From Takakia lepidozioides (lineage: Eukaryota; Streptophyta; Takakiopsida; Takakiales; Takakiaceae), in assembly GCA_030704615.1 (NCBI GenBank), contig CM060731.1, forward strand, positions 63,964,756 to 64,028,755: a stretch of 64,000 bases of DNA, written 5' to 3'. Each line of letters begins with the position of its first letter. The first letter of the stretch is position 1. A model generated the notes under the pieces. It did not search any database. It was not told the DNA's origin and saw only the letters and a list, made by a program, of their open reading frames with translations. A program made the position numbers and the translations under genes. This document shows positions 29,925 through 43,500 of this stretch, piece by piece.

Positions 29925-32625
29925 AAGGCCTAGAAGTTGGAAAACAGGTGCACACTCACATTGTCCAAAGTGGATTCACGCCGAACGTTTTTCTACTCAA
30001 CAACCTTGTCAACATGTATGTTAAGGGGAGCATCATGGATGATCACCAAGTGTTCAACACAGAATGCCTCAACGATCTTTAATCACGTGGAATATAATGT
30101 TGGCAGGATTACCAAGCATGGGCGTGGTACGAATGCTTTGGAGACCTGTGAGCAAATGCGCGAAGGGGTGAAGCCCAACCACATCGTGTTTGTATGTGTT
30201 TGCAATGCATGTGCAAGCCTGGAAAAGGGGAACGAGGTCCATGGTGACATCGGTCAAAGCTAGAATTGCACTGGATGTCATTCTGAACACTGCCCTGACC
30301 TGGACATGTATGCCAAATGTGGATGCATTGAGGATGCAAAGGGAGTTTTTGACACTATGGCTAAACGAGATGTGGTGTTGTGGAGTGCGATGCTTGCAGT
30401 GTATATTCAACAGGGACGTGGGATGGAGGCTTTGGAGACCTATGATCCAATGATGGGGGAGGGGGTGAAGCCCGGCCACTTTGTGTGCATTTGCAATGCT
30501 TGTGCAAGCCTGGCAGCCCTGGACAAGGGCAAAGAGGTGCATGGGGATATCATCAAAGCTGGAATTGTACCAAATGTCATTCTGAACAATGCCCTGGCAG
30601 CTCTGGAAAAGGGGAAAGAGGTCCATGGCGACATCTTCAGAGCTGGAATTGTACCAAATGTCAGTCTGAACCATACCCTGGTGGACATGTATGCGAAATG
30701 TGGTGCATTGAGCCTGGACGAGGGCAAAGAGGTGCATGGGGTATCATCAAAGCTGGAATTGTACCAAATGTCATTATGAACACTGCCCTGGCAGCTCTGG
30801 AAAAAGGGGAAAGAGGTCCATGGCGATCTTCAGAGCTGGAATTGTACCAAATGTCATTCTGAACCATATCCTGGTGGACATGTATGCAAAATGTGGGTGC
30901 ATTGAGCCCTGGACAAAGGCGAAGCGGTGCATGGGGTATCATCAAAGTGGAATTGTACCAAATGTCATTATGAACACTGCCCTGGCAGCTCTGGAAAAGG
31001 GGAAAGAGGTCCATGGCGACATCTTCAGAGCTGGAATTGTACCAAATGTCATTCTAAACCATACCTTGGTGGACATGTTTGCAAAATGTGGGTGCAAAGG
31101 GATCTAGGATCTAGGATGCAAAGGGAGTGTTCGACACTATGGCTGAACGAGATGTGGTGTCGTGGAGTGCGATGCTTGCAAGGTATGCACGGCAGGGATG
31201 TGGGATGGAGGCTTTGGAGACCTATGAGCAAAGGATGGGGGAAGCACATCATGTTTGTGTGCATTTGCAATGCTCGTGCAAGCCTGGCAGCCCTGGAGAC
31301 GGGCAAGAGGTGCATGGGGATATCATCAAAGCTGGAATTGTGCCAAATGTCAATCTGAACACTGCCCTAGCAGCTTTGGAAAAGGGGAAAGAGGTCCATG
31401 GCGACATCTTCAGAGTTGGAATTGTATCAGATGTCATTCTGAACAATACCCTAGTGAACATGTTTGCAAAATGTGGGTGCATCTAGGATGCAAAGGGAGT
31501 GTTCGACACTATGGCTGAACAACATGTGGTGTCGTGGAGTGCGATGCTTGCAGGGTATGCATGGCAGGAAAGTGGGATGGAGGCTTTGGAGAGCTATGAG
31601 CAAATGATGGGGGAAGCACATCATGTTTGTGTGCATTTGCAATGCATGTGCAAGCCTGGTAGCCGGCTTGGAGAAGGGCAAGAGGTGCATGGGGATATCA
31701 TCAAAGCTGGAATTGTGCCAAATGTCAATCTGAACACTGCCCTGGCAGCTTTGGAAATGGGGAAAGATGTCCATGGCGACATCTTCAGAGTTGGAATTGT
31801 ACCAGATGTCAATTCTGAACAATACCCTGGTGAACATGTTTGCAAAATGTGGGTGCATCTAGGATGCAAAGGGAGTGTTCGACACTATGGCTGAACGAGA
31901 TGTGGTGTCGTGGAGTGTGATATGATGCGCTTGCAGGGTATGCACAACAGGGATGTGGAATGGAGGCTTTGGAGACCTATGAGCAATGGAAGTACATCAT
32001 GTTTGTGTGCATTTGCAATGCTTGTGCAAGCCTGGCAGCCCTGGAGAAGGGCAAGAGGTGCATGGGGATATCATCAAAGCTGGAATTGTGCCAAATGTCA
32101 ATCTGAACACTGTCATAACAGCTTTGGAAATGGGGAAAGATGTGCATGGCGACATCTTCAGAGCTGGAATTGCACCAGATGACATTCTGAACAATACCCT
32201 GGTGAACTTGTTTGCAAAATGTGGGTGCATCTAGGATGCAAAGGGAGTGTTCGACACTATGGCTGAACGAGATGTGGTGTTGTGGAGTGCGATATGATGT
32301 GCTTGAAGGGTATGCACAACAGGGATGTGGAATGGAGGCTTTGGAGACCTATGAGCAATGGAAGCACATCATGTTTGTGTGCATTTGCAAGCCTAGCAGC
32401 GGGCCTGGAGAAGGCAAAGAGATACATGGGGATATCATCAAAGTTGGAATTGTACCAAATGTTAATCTGAACACTGCCCTGGCAGCTTTGGAAAAGGGGA
32501 AAGAGGTCCACATGGCGACATCTTCAGAGCTGGAATTGTACCAAAGTGAATGTCTGTCAGATTACCAGATGCAAAGAGGTGCATGGTTGCATCGCCACAG
32601 GCAGCAGCTGCAGCGGCATAGTTGA
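29925..32625 (+). pseudogene. Amplified dead PPR modules
   Basis: PLS-type PPR sequence starts directly after the LTR (EVGKQVHTHIVQSGFTPNVF) and then breaks into repeated modules. Those from about 31118 on repeat at about 370-base intervals (gatgcaaagggagtgttcg at 31118, 31488, 31863 and 32233). Inside 30540-31080 a shorter unit of about 190 bases (ctggaaaaggggaaagaggtcc...) repeats three times. Typical PPR text is readable in each (GKEVHGDI, NTLVNMFAKCGC, ERDVVSWSAMLAGYA). Each 370-base module is cut by the same TAG at the gcatcTAGgat position. There is no DYW or E domain and no long ORF. The closest intact relative in the window is the DYW gene at 50467. Confidence 0.85.
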
Positions 32626-32626
32626 A

Positions 32627-32699
32627 CTAAATCCAAGTGTTAAATACAAATAACTAGCTTTATTCTAGTTAGTTTCACACTGTGTTTATTTAATTTGAC
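32627..32699 (-). repeat. Inverted LTR B-block fragment after the PPR modules
   Basis: This is the reverse complement of about 29486-29560 of the copy 2 LTR (taactagaataaagctagtt core, then the nacacttggattta block). The dead PPR modules therefore have LTR B sequence on both sides, in opposite orientation. Confidence 0.7.
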
Positions 32700-33163
32700 A
32701 AAGGGCCGAGTATTTTACAAGTACGATTTGCCGAATTTTGGATTTCCTTCAACTGCAAGCAAGCCCAAGATTTTACCGCTCCTCGAGGAACTCAGAGCTA
32801 AAGGAGGGCTGATGTCACGGACATAACCTAAAAAAAACTTACTAGAAATAAATACCAAAAATTATCAAGTTATCAAAAGTTACCATGATTTTCTATGATT
32901 TATCATAAGTTATCATTAGTTACTAATTTATCGAAATTAACTACCAAATTACGGAGAGTAACTCAGTAAGATGCTTCCCCAAGGAGGAAGTTTCTTGTGA
33001 GACTTCCCATGGTAGAGGAAGCTTCTCAGGAGACTTCCTTTAAGCATTTCTGGGGCTACTAGTGTAAAACTAGCGCTTGGAAGAGCAATTTGAGTTTGTG
33101 ATTCGAAGTGAGAATTTATCGAGAGGATAGCAGGGTGTACAGGTGATTGCATTGCAAGCAGGA
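32700..33163. other. Intergenic, no gene
   Basis: There is a short coding-like scrap at 32700-32820 (ending LLEELRAKGG) that could be retrotransposon debris. A/T-rich sequence with repeated ttatca-type text covers 32830-32950. The remainder is presumably the upstream region of the GST gene. Confidence 0.4.
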
Positions 33164-36100
33164 ATGGCAGAGCACGGCAAGTTGCGCCTCTACATTGATA
33201 TACTCTCCCAGCCTTGTCGTGCTGTCCTCATCTTCTGCAGGTTCGTTGCACAGCTCTCTGCACGCGTCTTTCTCTTGAATCGCCAATCTTTTCTCTTTTA
33301 GGCGATCTGCGTACCGGTACCTGAATCTCTAGGATCAGTAATCTCCCGTAGACATTCAGGAGACAAATATTCAGAATCTCCAGACTCTCTAGAATCGGTA
33401 CTCTGGACTTGTGTAATTTGGTCCTGCTATATCTCAATCAACATAAAGCACACTGGTGCAGATCATGTGTTCAATGTGGGTAATTACATTACAAGGTGCA
33501 CTGGATCAATATTGCAGGCTCAGCGCCTTGCTGCGACAGCCGCACCACCTTTCCCCCAGCATTGTGATACCTGCTACAATAAACCTATGTTAATTAGCCA
33601 GCACCCAAGTTAGGTGACTAGGTCATGCAGTGGGGTCGGGGTTGTGTGTGGTAGCTAGTTGGTGTATGTGTATGCATTGTACAGTTGCTGGCAGGCCGCG
33701 TGATGGATTGGGGTGATGGCCTGGCAGGGTTAACAATATAGAAGTGGAGGTGCACACTGTTGAGCTGATGAAAGGTGAAAACCAACGATCTGAATTCAAA
33801 GGTAAACACCCACTCGTCTGCCTTCTTTTGGAAAAGAAAATTCTGGATCAATTTCGTAGCTCGACCTGGTCTTGATTTCTGTCCTTGAAGATTGAAGGTT
33901 GGATTGGCTTTGAGGCTTGCAGAGTCATTTCTACTGAGCCTGAATTCTGTTCAAGATGCAGCTATGGCGGTGGAAGCCCGCGCGTGTTCCTTAAGGCTCT
34001 GCGATGAAGTCTTTTAATCCAATGTGTCGTCCTTTGCCTTCTGATCATGCGTTCACTGTAGATGTCACCGTCAAGGAAAGGGAGGGTTGCTGAAATATAT
34101 AAAGCTTAGCACTTGAAATGTTCAAAACAAGTGGGAGGTGTGCATCATGACAGTATCAATTGGTGTACGCAGCCATCAGTCCTATGGGACTAGTTCCTGC
34201 TATCGATGATGGTGGCTTACGGATTTTTGAGAGGTTAGTACACTTCACTACTTTAGTGATCTACACACGATCATCTTACTAGTTATCTGTCAACTTGAAC
34301 ATCCTTTCACAGTACACATATATACGAATTTTTACAATAATACGTGGGTATCCAGCCGGACATGTACATGTGTATCTTGAGTACCTAGGCCGATCCTGAA
34401 GTGTTTTTTGGGCTTCTCTTCTCGGGGAATTTGGGGGTGCAGCCATGCAATCTTGCGATATTTGTCAAGTAAACCAGGAGTGGCTGATCACTGGTAAGTC
34501 ATCCGTGGACATATGTTGGAAATTTAACCCATTCACATAGTACCATACGACCTCAGCCCGGGAGTTATGTTTACTCAAGATATGAGCCCTACATGAGCAG
34601 TGCAATGACACGATGGATCCAGTAGATAGACACTTGGTTTACCTGTAGAGAGTTCACTGTACATGGAAATTGAGAGGAAAGTCAATGACCAAACGTACAA
34701 TGCAGACTTCGGTTCGCAAATTACTTTCAGACCTCGTAGATGAAGCCAAAACAGGCCTATCTATTCTTTCCAAGATCTTTATCCCACGAGTAACTTTTCT
34801 TTTTGCAGGTACCCCAAGCTCGATATGCAGAGAAGAGCCCAAATTGACTGTGTACTGGATTGGCATCATGCGAATTTACACCGTGGTACAAGTATGAGCA
34901 CTTGTTTTTCACTCGTTTTTCACTTATGTGCGTCTATGATATTTGTATATAGTGACATAATTCAGCTTGTGATCTCGATGGATCTCCCTGGGGATTGTTG
35001 GCTATCTCGGAATGAGTTTGTGTAAGCTCGTTACCAGTTTCATGACCTTCTTTGGACTGATAAACTTGTACGTCCTGGAAACTTGTTCGTTTATAGTTTC
35101 TGAGAAGCCTCCTAGATGCATGCTTGAAACGTCCTTCACTCACTGCCTTGGCTTACTTCTTGAATCTGATAGCGGGTATTTTGAGCTTAGCTCAGGTGCC
35201 TGGGAAGTTATGCCAAGGTAATCCTCGTTATCTAATTTGTTCTGGACTGGGACCACCATGCCAACGTTTGACTCGTAAAGTTCTCTTGAATTCACATATG
35301 TTATCTTAAGTTCCTGGAAGGAAAGGCGAAACAGCTCTTCCTCAAGATTTCCCTGAGCGACCCTAATTCTAAGCATTTACGGTGGACCTTATTAGGAAGA
35401 GGACGAGCTGCTTTATACTTTTAACCTAAGACTGCAGATACTCTTGCTGTTGTGCATGGACCACGGTTGTACATCATATTTGTTGAGCAATACCTGTTAA
35501 CCACAATAATTTTGATTGACCTGATAGGGATTTAATGTAGAACTTCATAGTGTGGATGAGTAAGTTATTAACAAGTCCACCGTTGTTGTCAAGTTGCGGG
35601 TTTGAAATTTTAATCAAGTCCACCGGCATACATGAATATCTCACAGGGATACTCAATTTCAGAGTGAATAGTTCTCAATATATTGCATGCCAAAATGTGA
35701 ATATTGCGCGGTATGCTCTACTATGCTTTGCACATTGCAACCCGAATATTAATATCATCTATGCACATGAATGTTATGGCTGCAGCTGGAGTGCTGCGCC
35801 TGCGGGTGGTGAATGCACTACTCGGTAGGGAAGATACAGATGGATGGCCACTATCTTCTGCTGAAAAGTCTTTGAGGTCAGCCCTCGAAATGCTAGAGAC
35901 GGTGTGGTTGCAAGCAGGACAACGATTTGTGGTCAAGGGGGATCAACCATCTATTGCAGACCTCAGCCTTGCATGTACGGTGCAGCAACTGCAGGTACTC
36001 ATAATGTGTGATGACTTGCATATGTGTTTCCAGTATGGTGCCCAACGATCGAAGTGCCAAACAAGATTGTCGGTTCTGATGGCCAATGTTGTAACTCCGG

Positions 36101-36436
36101 AGTTGCAAATGGATACTAGGAGTCAAGGAAGTGTATAAGAAACTGGTAGGCACTTCTGTCGTCCTAAGGTTGCATGATAGCCACTATTCCATACAGTTAT
36201 TTGAGTTCACCAGGGTTGGATTTTTTGGGCAGCTGCTGGAGAAAAAGGAGGAGGTAGCTTTGCTCGCCTCTAAGGAAAGGGTTGCAGCATGGATAGCTGC
36301 AGTAAAGAATGCTACACAGCCACACTTTGAAGAGGTGCATGAGGCCTTCTACAATCTTTCCAAGCATCTCCAAGAGGAACGGTATAAGGCTGCTCAGGTC
36401 GAGGAATTTACATTAGATGTCGGAGTTGAAGCATAA
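33164..36436 (+). CDS. GSTT: Theta-class glutathione S-transferase, 7 exons
   Basis: I assembled seven exons with GT-AG borders and consistent phases: 33164-33240, 33728-33801, 34173-34233, 34443-34493, 34809-34891, 35786-35994 and 36233-36436. They total 252 codons, close to the roughly 245 usual for plant GSTT. Exons 1-4 form the thioredoxin-like N-domain. It includes LYIDILSQPCRAVLIF with the SQP serine at residue 15 expected to activate glutathione, the MGLVPAI cis-proline loop in exon 3, and SHAILRYLSS in exon 4. Exons 5-7 form the helical C-domain (VLDWHHANLHRG, QPSIADLSLA, ATQPHFEEVHEAF). Theta enzymes conjugate or reduce hydroperoxides and halides, and plant members often go to peroxisomes, but the C-terminus here (VGVEA) is not a clear SKL-type signal. 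I see no stop or frameshift. The ATG at 33164 is chosen because it starts the conserved N-domain. Confidence 0.9.
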
Positions 36437-37547
36437 AAGCAACCCAGGTATTTCAAAGCATTGCAAACATTCATGAATAGCAATGTTGGGATCCTGCATT
36501 GGGGTTGGGGACTCTACACTTCTGTGAGGTCCCAGTGTTTGGTTTGTTAGGTCACATCTGGCCAAATAAAGTTGCTATGGACCAGTAGGATGCAACAATT
36601 TCCAGCATTGTATCTTTCTGATCAACCACAATATACATCGTAAAGTTAGACTATCTAGAGCAATTTGGCAACACTTGAAATCTTGGGCTCTAAACCAAAA
36701 TGTCCAGTGTGGGGACAGGTTATGGTTGCTGCAGCTTTTCTCCCCAGTCACTGGTCGAGGTTAGCTAAAACTCCATTTCTAACATGAGCACAGCAAGGGT
36801 AGCCCTGCAGTTGGCTCTGTAGTTGATAAAGTATCCTGAATGTATCTAAGGAAGTAGAGCTGGCATACTGTGTCTCTTATCCTTACCATTCCTCACTCAA
36901 AGGCTAGGATGGGCTGTGAGTCTTCATGCTTGGCTTCCAGATCGGGGTACGGAATGAATATAAACTTCTCGGTACTTTTCAGGCTGGTGGAGGGGTTACA
37001 AGCTGAAGTTTAGAGTTGAATCAAGTGGTTGTGGTAGAGATGTACAGAGGTGAAGTGGTCATCTGAATAGTAAAGAGGCATTTATGGGCAAATGCAGTGT
37101 ATGAATGGTGGTCAACTCTGTACTTTAGATCTATGCTGTTGTTCGTTGCAATGCGGGTCCCCTCCTGTCTAGCAAAGCACCTTCACAGAGCATACATCCC
37201 AATTTTACATTCTTATTACCAGGAGAGAATTAGCTGTGTCTCACACTTCACAGAATCTATGTAGAAGAAACTAATGAGAACTTACCTGGCCAAGATTTCT
37301 GTACGTAGTAATTTAAAAGAGGGGGGGACGGTCCAAATTTTCAAAATCTAGAAGTGGCCTTCAATCATGGGCTGGGATCAGTCTGGGACCTGTCCAGTCT
37401 AACGCCAGCTGCCTCAATGTGCTTTGTGAAAGCTGGCTGGTGCCATCCCTGCGTAGTTCTGTTCCTTAATTCTTTTGGTGAAAGAGATCTTGCAACAAAC
37501 CCTGGGTTTGAACTGCCAACTGTTCCTTCCACAAGGAGTAAAACGTA
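36437..37547. other. Intergenic between convergent genes
   Basis: This is the 3' side of both the GST gene and the CCR4-like gene. I see no additional ORF with protein-like content, and I could not call a poly(A) signal with confidence. Confidence 0.5.
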
Positions 37548-40500
37548 CTAGTCAGCTTTGCTACAAGCAGGAGTATCAGCCGCATCGGCTAGTCCACCAG
37601 TTTGCTCAAGGTGGTCGTGGTCTGACACAAACGACAGTTCGCATGCAAGAGCTAGGTGATCGCTCCCCCATTTCTGTGCACAATTGTCATCAACCATTCA
37701 CCAATTAAAAACCCCACCCATCACATCCAAAATGTCACCAATAGTACCAAAATGACTGTCTATCTAATCAGTTATTGTATTCTTTTTTCCTTTGCAAAAT
37801 GCAAGTTATGCATTCAGAAATAAGTTAAAGTTCAGCTATGAGGCACCATGATAAAAACAATGGCCGTGAAACAATAACGGAAACTCTGCTACGACTCTGG
37901 TGTGTGCGTGTGAGAGACAGAAAACCAGGCGGCACCGGGCTCAGCATCTTCTTGGCTTGGGAAGGTTGTGATCAGTATATGAAGTCTCTTCTTGGGTGCT
38001 GCTGGGAATAGACAAAAACCATGCTGAAGGGAGAGAGGGAGAGAGAATGTACTCATAAGACGTTGTTTGCCGTAGCCTTGTGGCCATTGACCCCGCGCCC
38101 AGTTTGAGCGGAAACCATAGGGAACGAACCTACCTCTGTCAGGGGCTGACATTGGTAGTAAGACTTACCTTTATACATAGAATTGACCCGGGTTTTCCAG
38201 ATATCCTCTAGAAATCCCTTCACACAAGCATCAATCTGCTGTGTGTGATTTGCCCAAAAACTAGGCCTCAGGAGGGCCTGGGCTTTTGGCTCAGCCTCGA
38301 GAGTTTCAAAGTTGGTAAACACGGGTACAGGCACAATTCCCTTGATAGAGTTGAAGAGAGCGTCTCTTTGGTGAGAGAACCCGGACAGTGTATCAGAAAA
38401 TGAATACTGTCTTCAGATTGCCCACACAACGGGCAATTGCACTCTCCCTTTCCTCTCTGCTTCTGTTTGCTGTTCAAAGGTAGGCTTCCTGCCCTGAGTT
38501 TAAATTTCCCGAGAGTGGGTAGACCCTTGAGGTCATCCAAAATGTCCTCCCCATGTCACTGACTGGAAACAAGTTCAGGGAAGTTTTCTGCCTAACTTCA
38601 TTTTCATCAGACAATCTCATGGCAACAGACATGGCTTTGGACACTACAGCCTCTAAGTCAGATTTATCCAGCAGGGTCAAGACTTGCGGATCCAGGTCCA
38701 GGTCCTTGAGAATCTCTTCTACTCTCTTCTGCCAGGACTTAAGCCTGTTTGACAGGGCGGTCCTGTTTCCAAGATATAGAGTCGATTAACTTAGGATATC
38801 TGGTGTTGGGCATATGTTGCAGCTGACTCCACCATCTGACCTTGAATTCATCTCGTCGGGAGCTTAAGGATGGAATGCCAAACTCACCCCGAACAGCCAC
38901 ATTGGCTGTTTTGGAGCATGCTGACATACACTCCTTAAGCACCCCCACTTGAATGGATTCTAGAGACTTAGCCTGGTTGGAGTTATCAACCCATATAGCA
39001 GATCCGTACTCCAAGGCAGGTCTAATAACGCGACAAAGCATGGTTTTCTTAACCTCAGAGTTGACCCCTCTGCAGTAGAAAAATTTAGTGAGCCCCAGAG
39101 CTTTGCCCTGGACAGTTTGAACAACTTTCCGGATATGTGCATCCCAATTACAATTGGAGGAAAACACAACGCCCAGGTAAGTGTAGGAAGGGAGGACCGG
39201 GATCTCTTAGCTACCCCACTGCCACTTAAGATCACTTCCTCCCTCTCCTCTGACGTTGAATGCTACCACTGCACATTTGCTGACATTAGCCTCTAGCCCC
39301 CAAAGATCAAAGTATCTCTTCGCGCAATCAATCAACTCCTGGAGATTGGTTGGAGTCTCCCCTATGCCTGCGAAGTCATCTGCAAACATAAGGGCTGGTA
39401 TGGTGGGTATCACCCACCCTTAACCCAAATCCCTCACTTTCACATCCTCGAGGAGTTGATTGATGAAAACATTGAAGAGCAGAGGGGAGAGAGTACATCC
39501 TTGAGCTACACCTTGGTCTATGTCAAAGAAGTTGGACTTCTGTCCGTAACAGTGACACAGCTTTTGGTGTGAGCATACAAGTTGTGGACAACTCTCCACA
39601 TCTTTCCCTTGATCCCACAAGACCAGAGGCGGAACCATAGGCCATCTCTCCACACTGTGTCATAATCCTTTTTGACATCCAGGAAAAAAACATAAGTGGG
39701 TTTCCCTTCTTTTTTCCTTCCCTGAATAATCTGGCTTAGAGTTAAGATATGATCCACACAGCCCCTGTTTCGCCGAAAGCCAGCTTGGCCTTCGTGGAAA
39801 CAACCTCTAGACTCCACATCAACCTCGAGACAAGTACTTATAACTCTGCAGAATGTCTTGCCAACAGCATTGAGGAGTGTGATGCCACGGTAGTTCCCCG
39901 GTTCTTCTCTGTCATCCTTCTTGTATAGATTGACAATGACCCCCTGTCGCCAGCGAAAGGGGATCATTTCAGTCTTCCAGATAAGGTTAAAGAGGAGAAC
40001 TAGGGCCTCTATCATGGGATCGCCACCGTGCTTGATAAGCTCGTTGACAATACATCAGGTCAACCAGCTTTATATCCATTTTTCAATTGCTTCCACAATC
40101 TCAGAAGAACTAATGGGAGCGTTATAAGCCATTGAAATATACTCCAGTTCATCAGGGCTGTTTTGAATCATAGGGACAGTTTTTCCAACTGTGTCCCTCC
40201 ATTCAGCAGAAGACCCCTCACTGTTAGACCTAGAAGTTTCTGCCAAGGATACTGTAGTGATTTTCAAAGGTTTTGACAATGTCAACCGATGAAGTCACCA
40301 CTGCACCTTTAGTAGTCTTCAGCGCTTGTACTTGCTGACCGTTTTTAGGCTTGTACAAACGTTGAAGGGCCAACCAGAATTTCTTGTCATTACCACCATG
40401 GTGGTTTGAGTTTATTTCACTGTATAACTTATCCCAGTATAATTTCTTCTGAGACCTAACAAGCTGATTGATATCTTTACGGAGCTGGTAGTACCTCGCC

Positions 40501-43500
40501 CACATTCTTTGTTGTTTTCAAATTGCAGCACTCTTATAGAGGGCTCGTCTCTCAGCTATCTTGAGTTTGATCTCATTGGTCCACCAATTAACAGCTCTAC
40601 GCAGACAATTAGTTTCCTCCCAAATGATCTTGTCAGCCACGGAGGAAACGAAACTCTCCCCAAGAGTCCACTGCTCTTTCGACTTCATTTCTTGCGTTGT
40701 CAGAGAGAGACTCAAGTTCTTGGAGCGATTGGACAAAGTGAGGGAGAGCCTCTTGCAAGGCCTGGACGTACTCAGCCTTGACCTCCTCATTATGGAATTT
40801 TTCTATGCGCCACTTCCGAATCGAACGTTTCACAGATCTCTTGGTGTTGAGAAAACACCTTTTGATCTCAGTCCAAACCAGGAAGTGGTCAGAGGTACCA
40901 ATATCAGTTCTGTCGATCAACACATTGGCACACTGGGGAAACAAATTTTTGTCCATTATGATATAGTCCACAATGGAACGTTCCCCAGTTTGGGATTTCT
41001 CACGAGTCCACTGCACTTGGTCACCTCTTGTCCTGTTATTCAAGGTCAAAAGCTGAAGCTCTTCCAGACAGTTAATTAACCGTCTGCCATTAGAAAAAGC
41101 TCGTCCTCACCAAAAGGCCCAATGATATCGTCCTGATGGAGCCCTTTGCCCACCCGGGCATTGAAGTCACCCAATAGCACTACCTGACCTTTGGCAAGGA
41201 AGAAGCACAGTCCAGCTTTACATCTTCGAAGGCTTTGTCTGCGTCAGCACTAAGGGTCCCCTCTGTGGGCATGTAAACACAACCCACAAAGAGGTCCTTC
41301 GTACTCATGCCGCCCTTCAGATTCAGTTTTAGCCAGATACTATGCTCGTACCTCAAACCCTTGTTGAGAATTTCACAATTATCAAACAAGAAATCACGGA
41401 CAAAGAATCCAACCCCTTTTTGACCGCGTTTGGCAGAGGCTGCCTTGAGAGTACACATCCTACCTGCCCATTTATAACCATTGACATCTCCAACCAGTTT
41501 ATCCGACGTTTCCCATGTTTCTTGCCCAGCACAGATATGAATATCATTAGTCCGAAGGACTTGTCCCACTTCGAGTTGTTTCCTTTGGTTAGTAAGCCCT
41601 GAGAAGTTGAAAGTGGCCAGCCGCAAGCCAGCCCTTTGCATGTGAATTGTTTGTCGTCTAGGTAGCTTGTGATTGCTCCTGGACGGCCAACCGTTCTGCA
41701 AAGGGGGGACAGTTACCCCATGTGTAGATTTTGCTCGTCTTGTGTAAACTTTGAGAATTGGTAAACCATTCAGGGTACCAAATCCTTCAGTTACACGACG
41801 CACAGGCTCCGCACACTTAGGGGTATATTGTCCGTCAGACTGCTTGGGACAATTACCCCGTGTGTAGATTTTGCGTCTTGTGTAGACTTTGAGGATTGGT
41901 AAACCAGTTAGAGTACCAAATCCTTCAGTTACACGACGTTCAGGCTCTGCACACTTAGGGACAGATTGTCCATCTGACGGCTTGGGGACAATTACCCCGT
42001 GTATAGAATTTGTTCGTCTTGTGTAAGCCTTGAGGATTGGTAAACCATTCAGAGTACCAAATCCTTCAGATTCAGGACGTTCAGGTTCTGTACACTTAGG
42101 GGCATCTTGTCCTTCTGGCTGTTTGGATTCAACCTCATTCAGAGCATCAAACCGATTAGAAACCCTCAAGTTGAAGTCCTTGCCCTTGGTTGTCTTCCTA
42201 GAGCGCCCCATTGAATCACCAATGTCTAAGACCGCTCTCCAGCCAGTCAAGGGACGAACTTCTTTGAGATTGAATTGATGTGGGACTCTATTATCAAGTC
42301 TCGAGATGGAACCATTAGCCATGAAATCCAAGCCTAAGCTAGAGCATGTAGTTTTAAAGGACACATCGTCCATCCTGGGATTCACCCCAAAAACTACACA
42401 TGAAGCCCTAGATTTGGCATAAGTAACCAATTCCCAGGAATCACCCTGGGGAGTGTTGATGTTGATAGGAGCTAAAATCCAGAGAGAGAGAGAGAATATG
42501 TATCATACGACATTTCCGTAGCCTCCAGAGAGAGAGAGAGGGCACAAGCATCAACCTGCTGTGTGTGGTTTGCCCAATAACTAGGCCCCAAAAGGGCCTG
42601 GGCTTTTGGCTCAGCCTCAAGACTCTCAAAGTTGGTAAACAGAGATACAGGCACAATTCCCTTGATAGAATTGAAGGGAGTGTCTCTCTGGTGAGAGAAC
42701 CTGGGACAATGAATGAGAAAATGAATATTGGCTTCAGCTTGCCCACAAAACGGGCAATTGCACTCTCCCTTTCCTCTCTGCTTCTGTTTGCTGTTCAAAG
42801 GCAGGCTTCCCGCTCAGTCTAGTGCCGAGAGTGGGTAGACCCTTGAGGTCATCCATGATGTCCTCCCCCATGTCACAGACTGGAAACAAGTTCAGGGAAG
42901 TTTTCTGCCTAACTTCATTAGAGGGAGGGAGAGAGAGAGAAAGAACCTGTGATGGAAGGCCTTGCGTACGCTGTAGAATATCCAGAGGAAGAGTATCTAA
43001 AACCCTTACTGTAGACAAACCCTCTGTATGCCTGCACCAGCCAATTCATCATTATGGCTCTCCTTACCTCCAAATGCCATAGCTTGCCTTCTATTGCTAG
43101 ATGAGCATACAGTTGACTTCATCCCATGATCTGACAATATTTGGTTCCCCTATCACTTAGCCACTGAGACCCGCTATATTTCCTACTGGTCACATGCAAC
43201 TTGATCTTACACTTGTCTGCAGCTTCCTTGCTCCATGTCCTCAGTGCTGTAACATTCTCATTTACAAAACTTAAGACGCATTGTTTCAGAAGGATCAACA
43301 GAGGTATCTGGGAGCAAATACCAAATGTAATCAACAGTCCCCATAAACTTGCGGTGATAGGTTGTAACAAGTGGCTCCCCCATGTCATCTCTGCTGCCAG
43401 CCTTGCCCTGCTCATAGAAGCTGCAAGGTCAGGAGGATGTACTACTCCAACAAAGAAGGACACAGTGGCCCAAGACATTGGACCACCTATGTGGGAGGAC

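Noticed and set aside
29925-32625. A functional multi-repeat PPR gene
   Set aside because: Shared stops in every module, frame changes, no E or DYW domain, and no long ORF.
36131-36436. Separate small gene of 101 codons
   Set aside because: Its first third is intron. The rest, from 36233, is the last exon of the theta-class GST, with matching phase and family residues.
37940-38000. Candidate last exon of the CCR4-like gene (a Thr-Asp-His codon run on the - strand)
   Set aside because: The phase is wrong and it stops early. The exon at 37673-37548 has a proper acceptor, the right phase, and the full GSDHLALA context.
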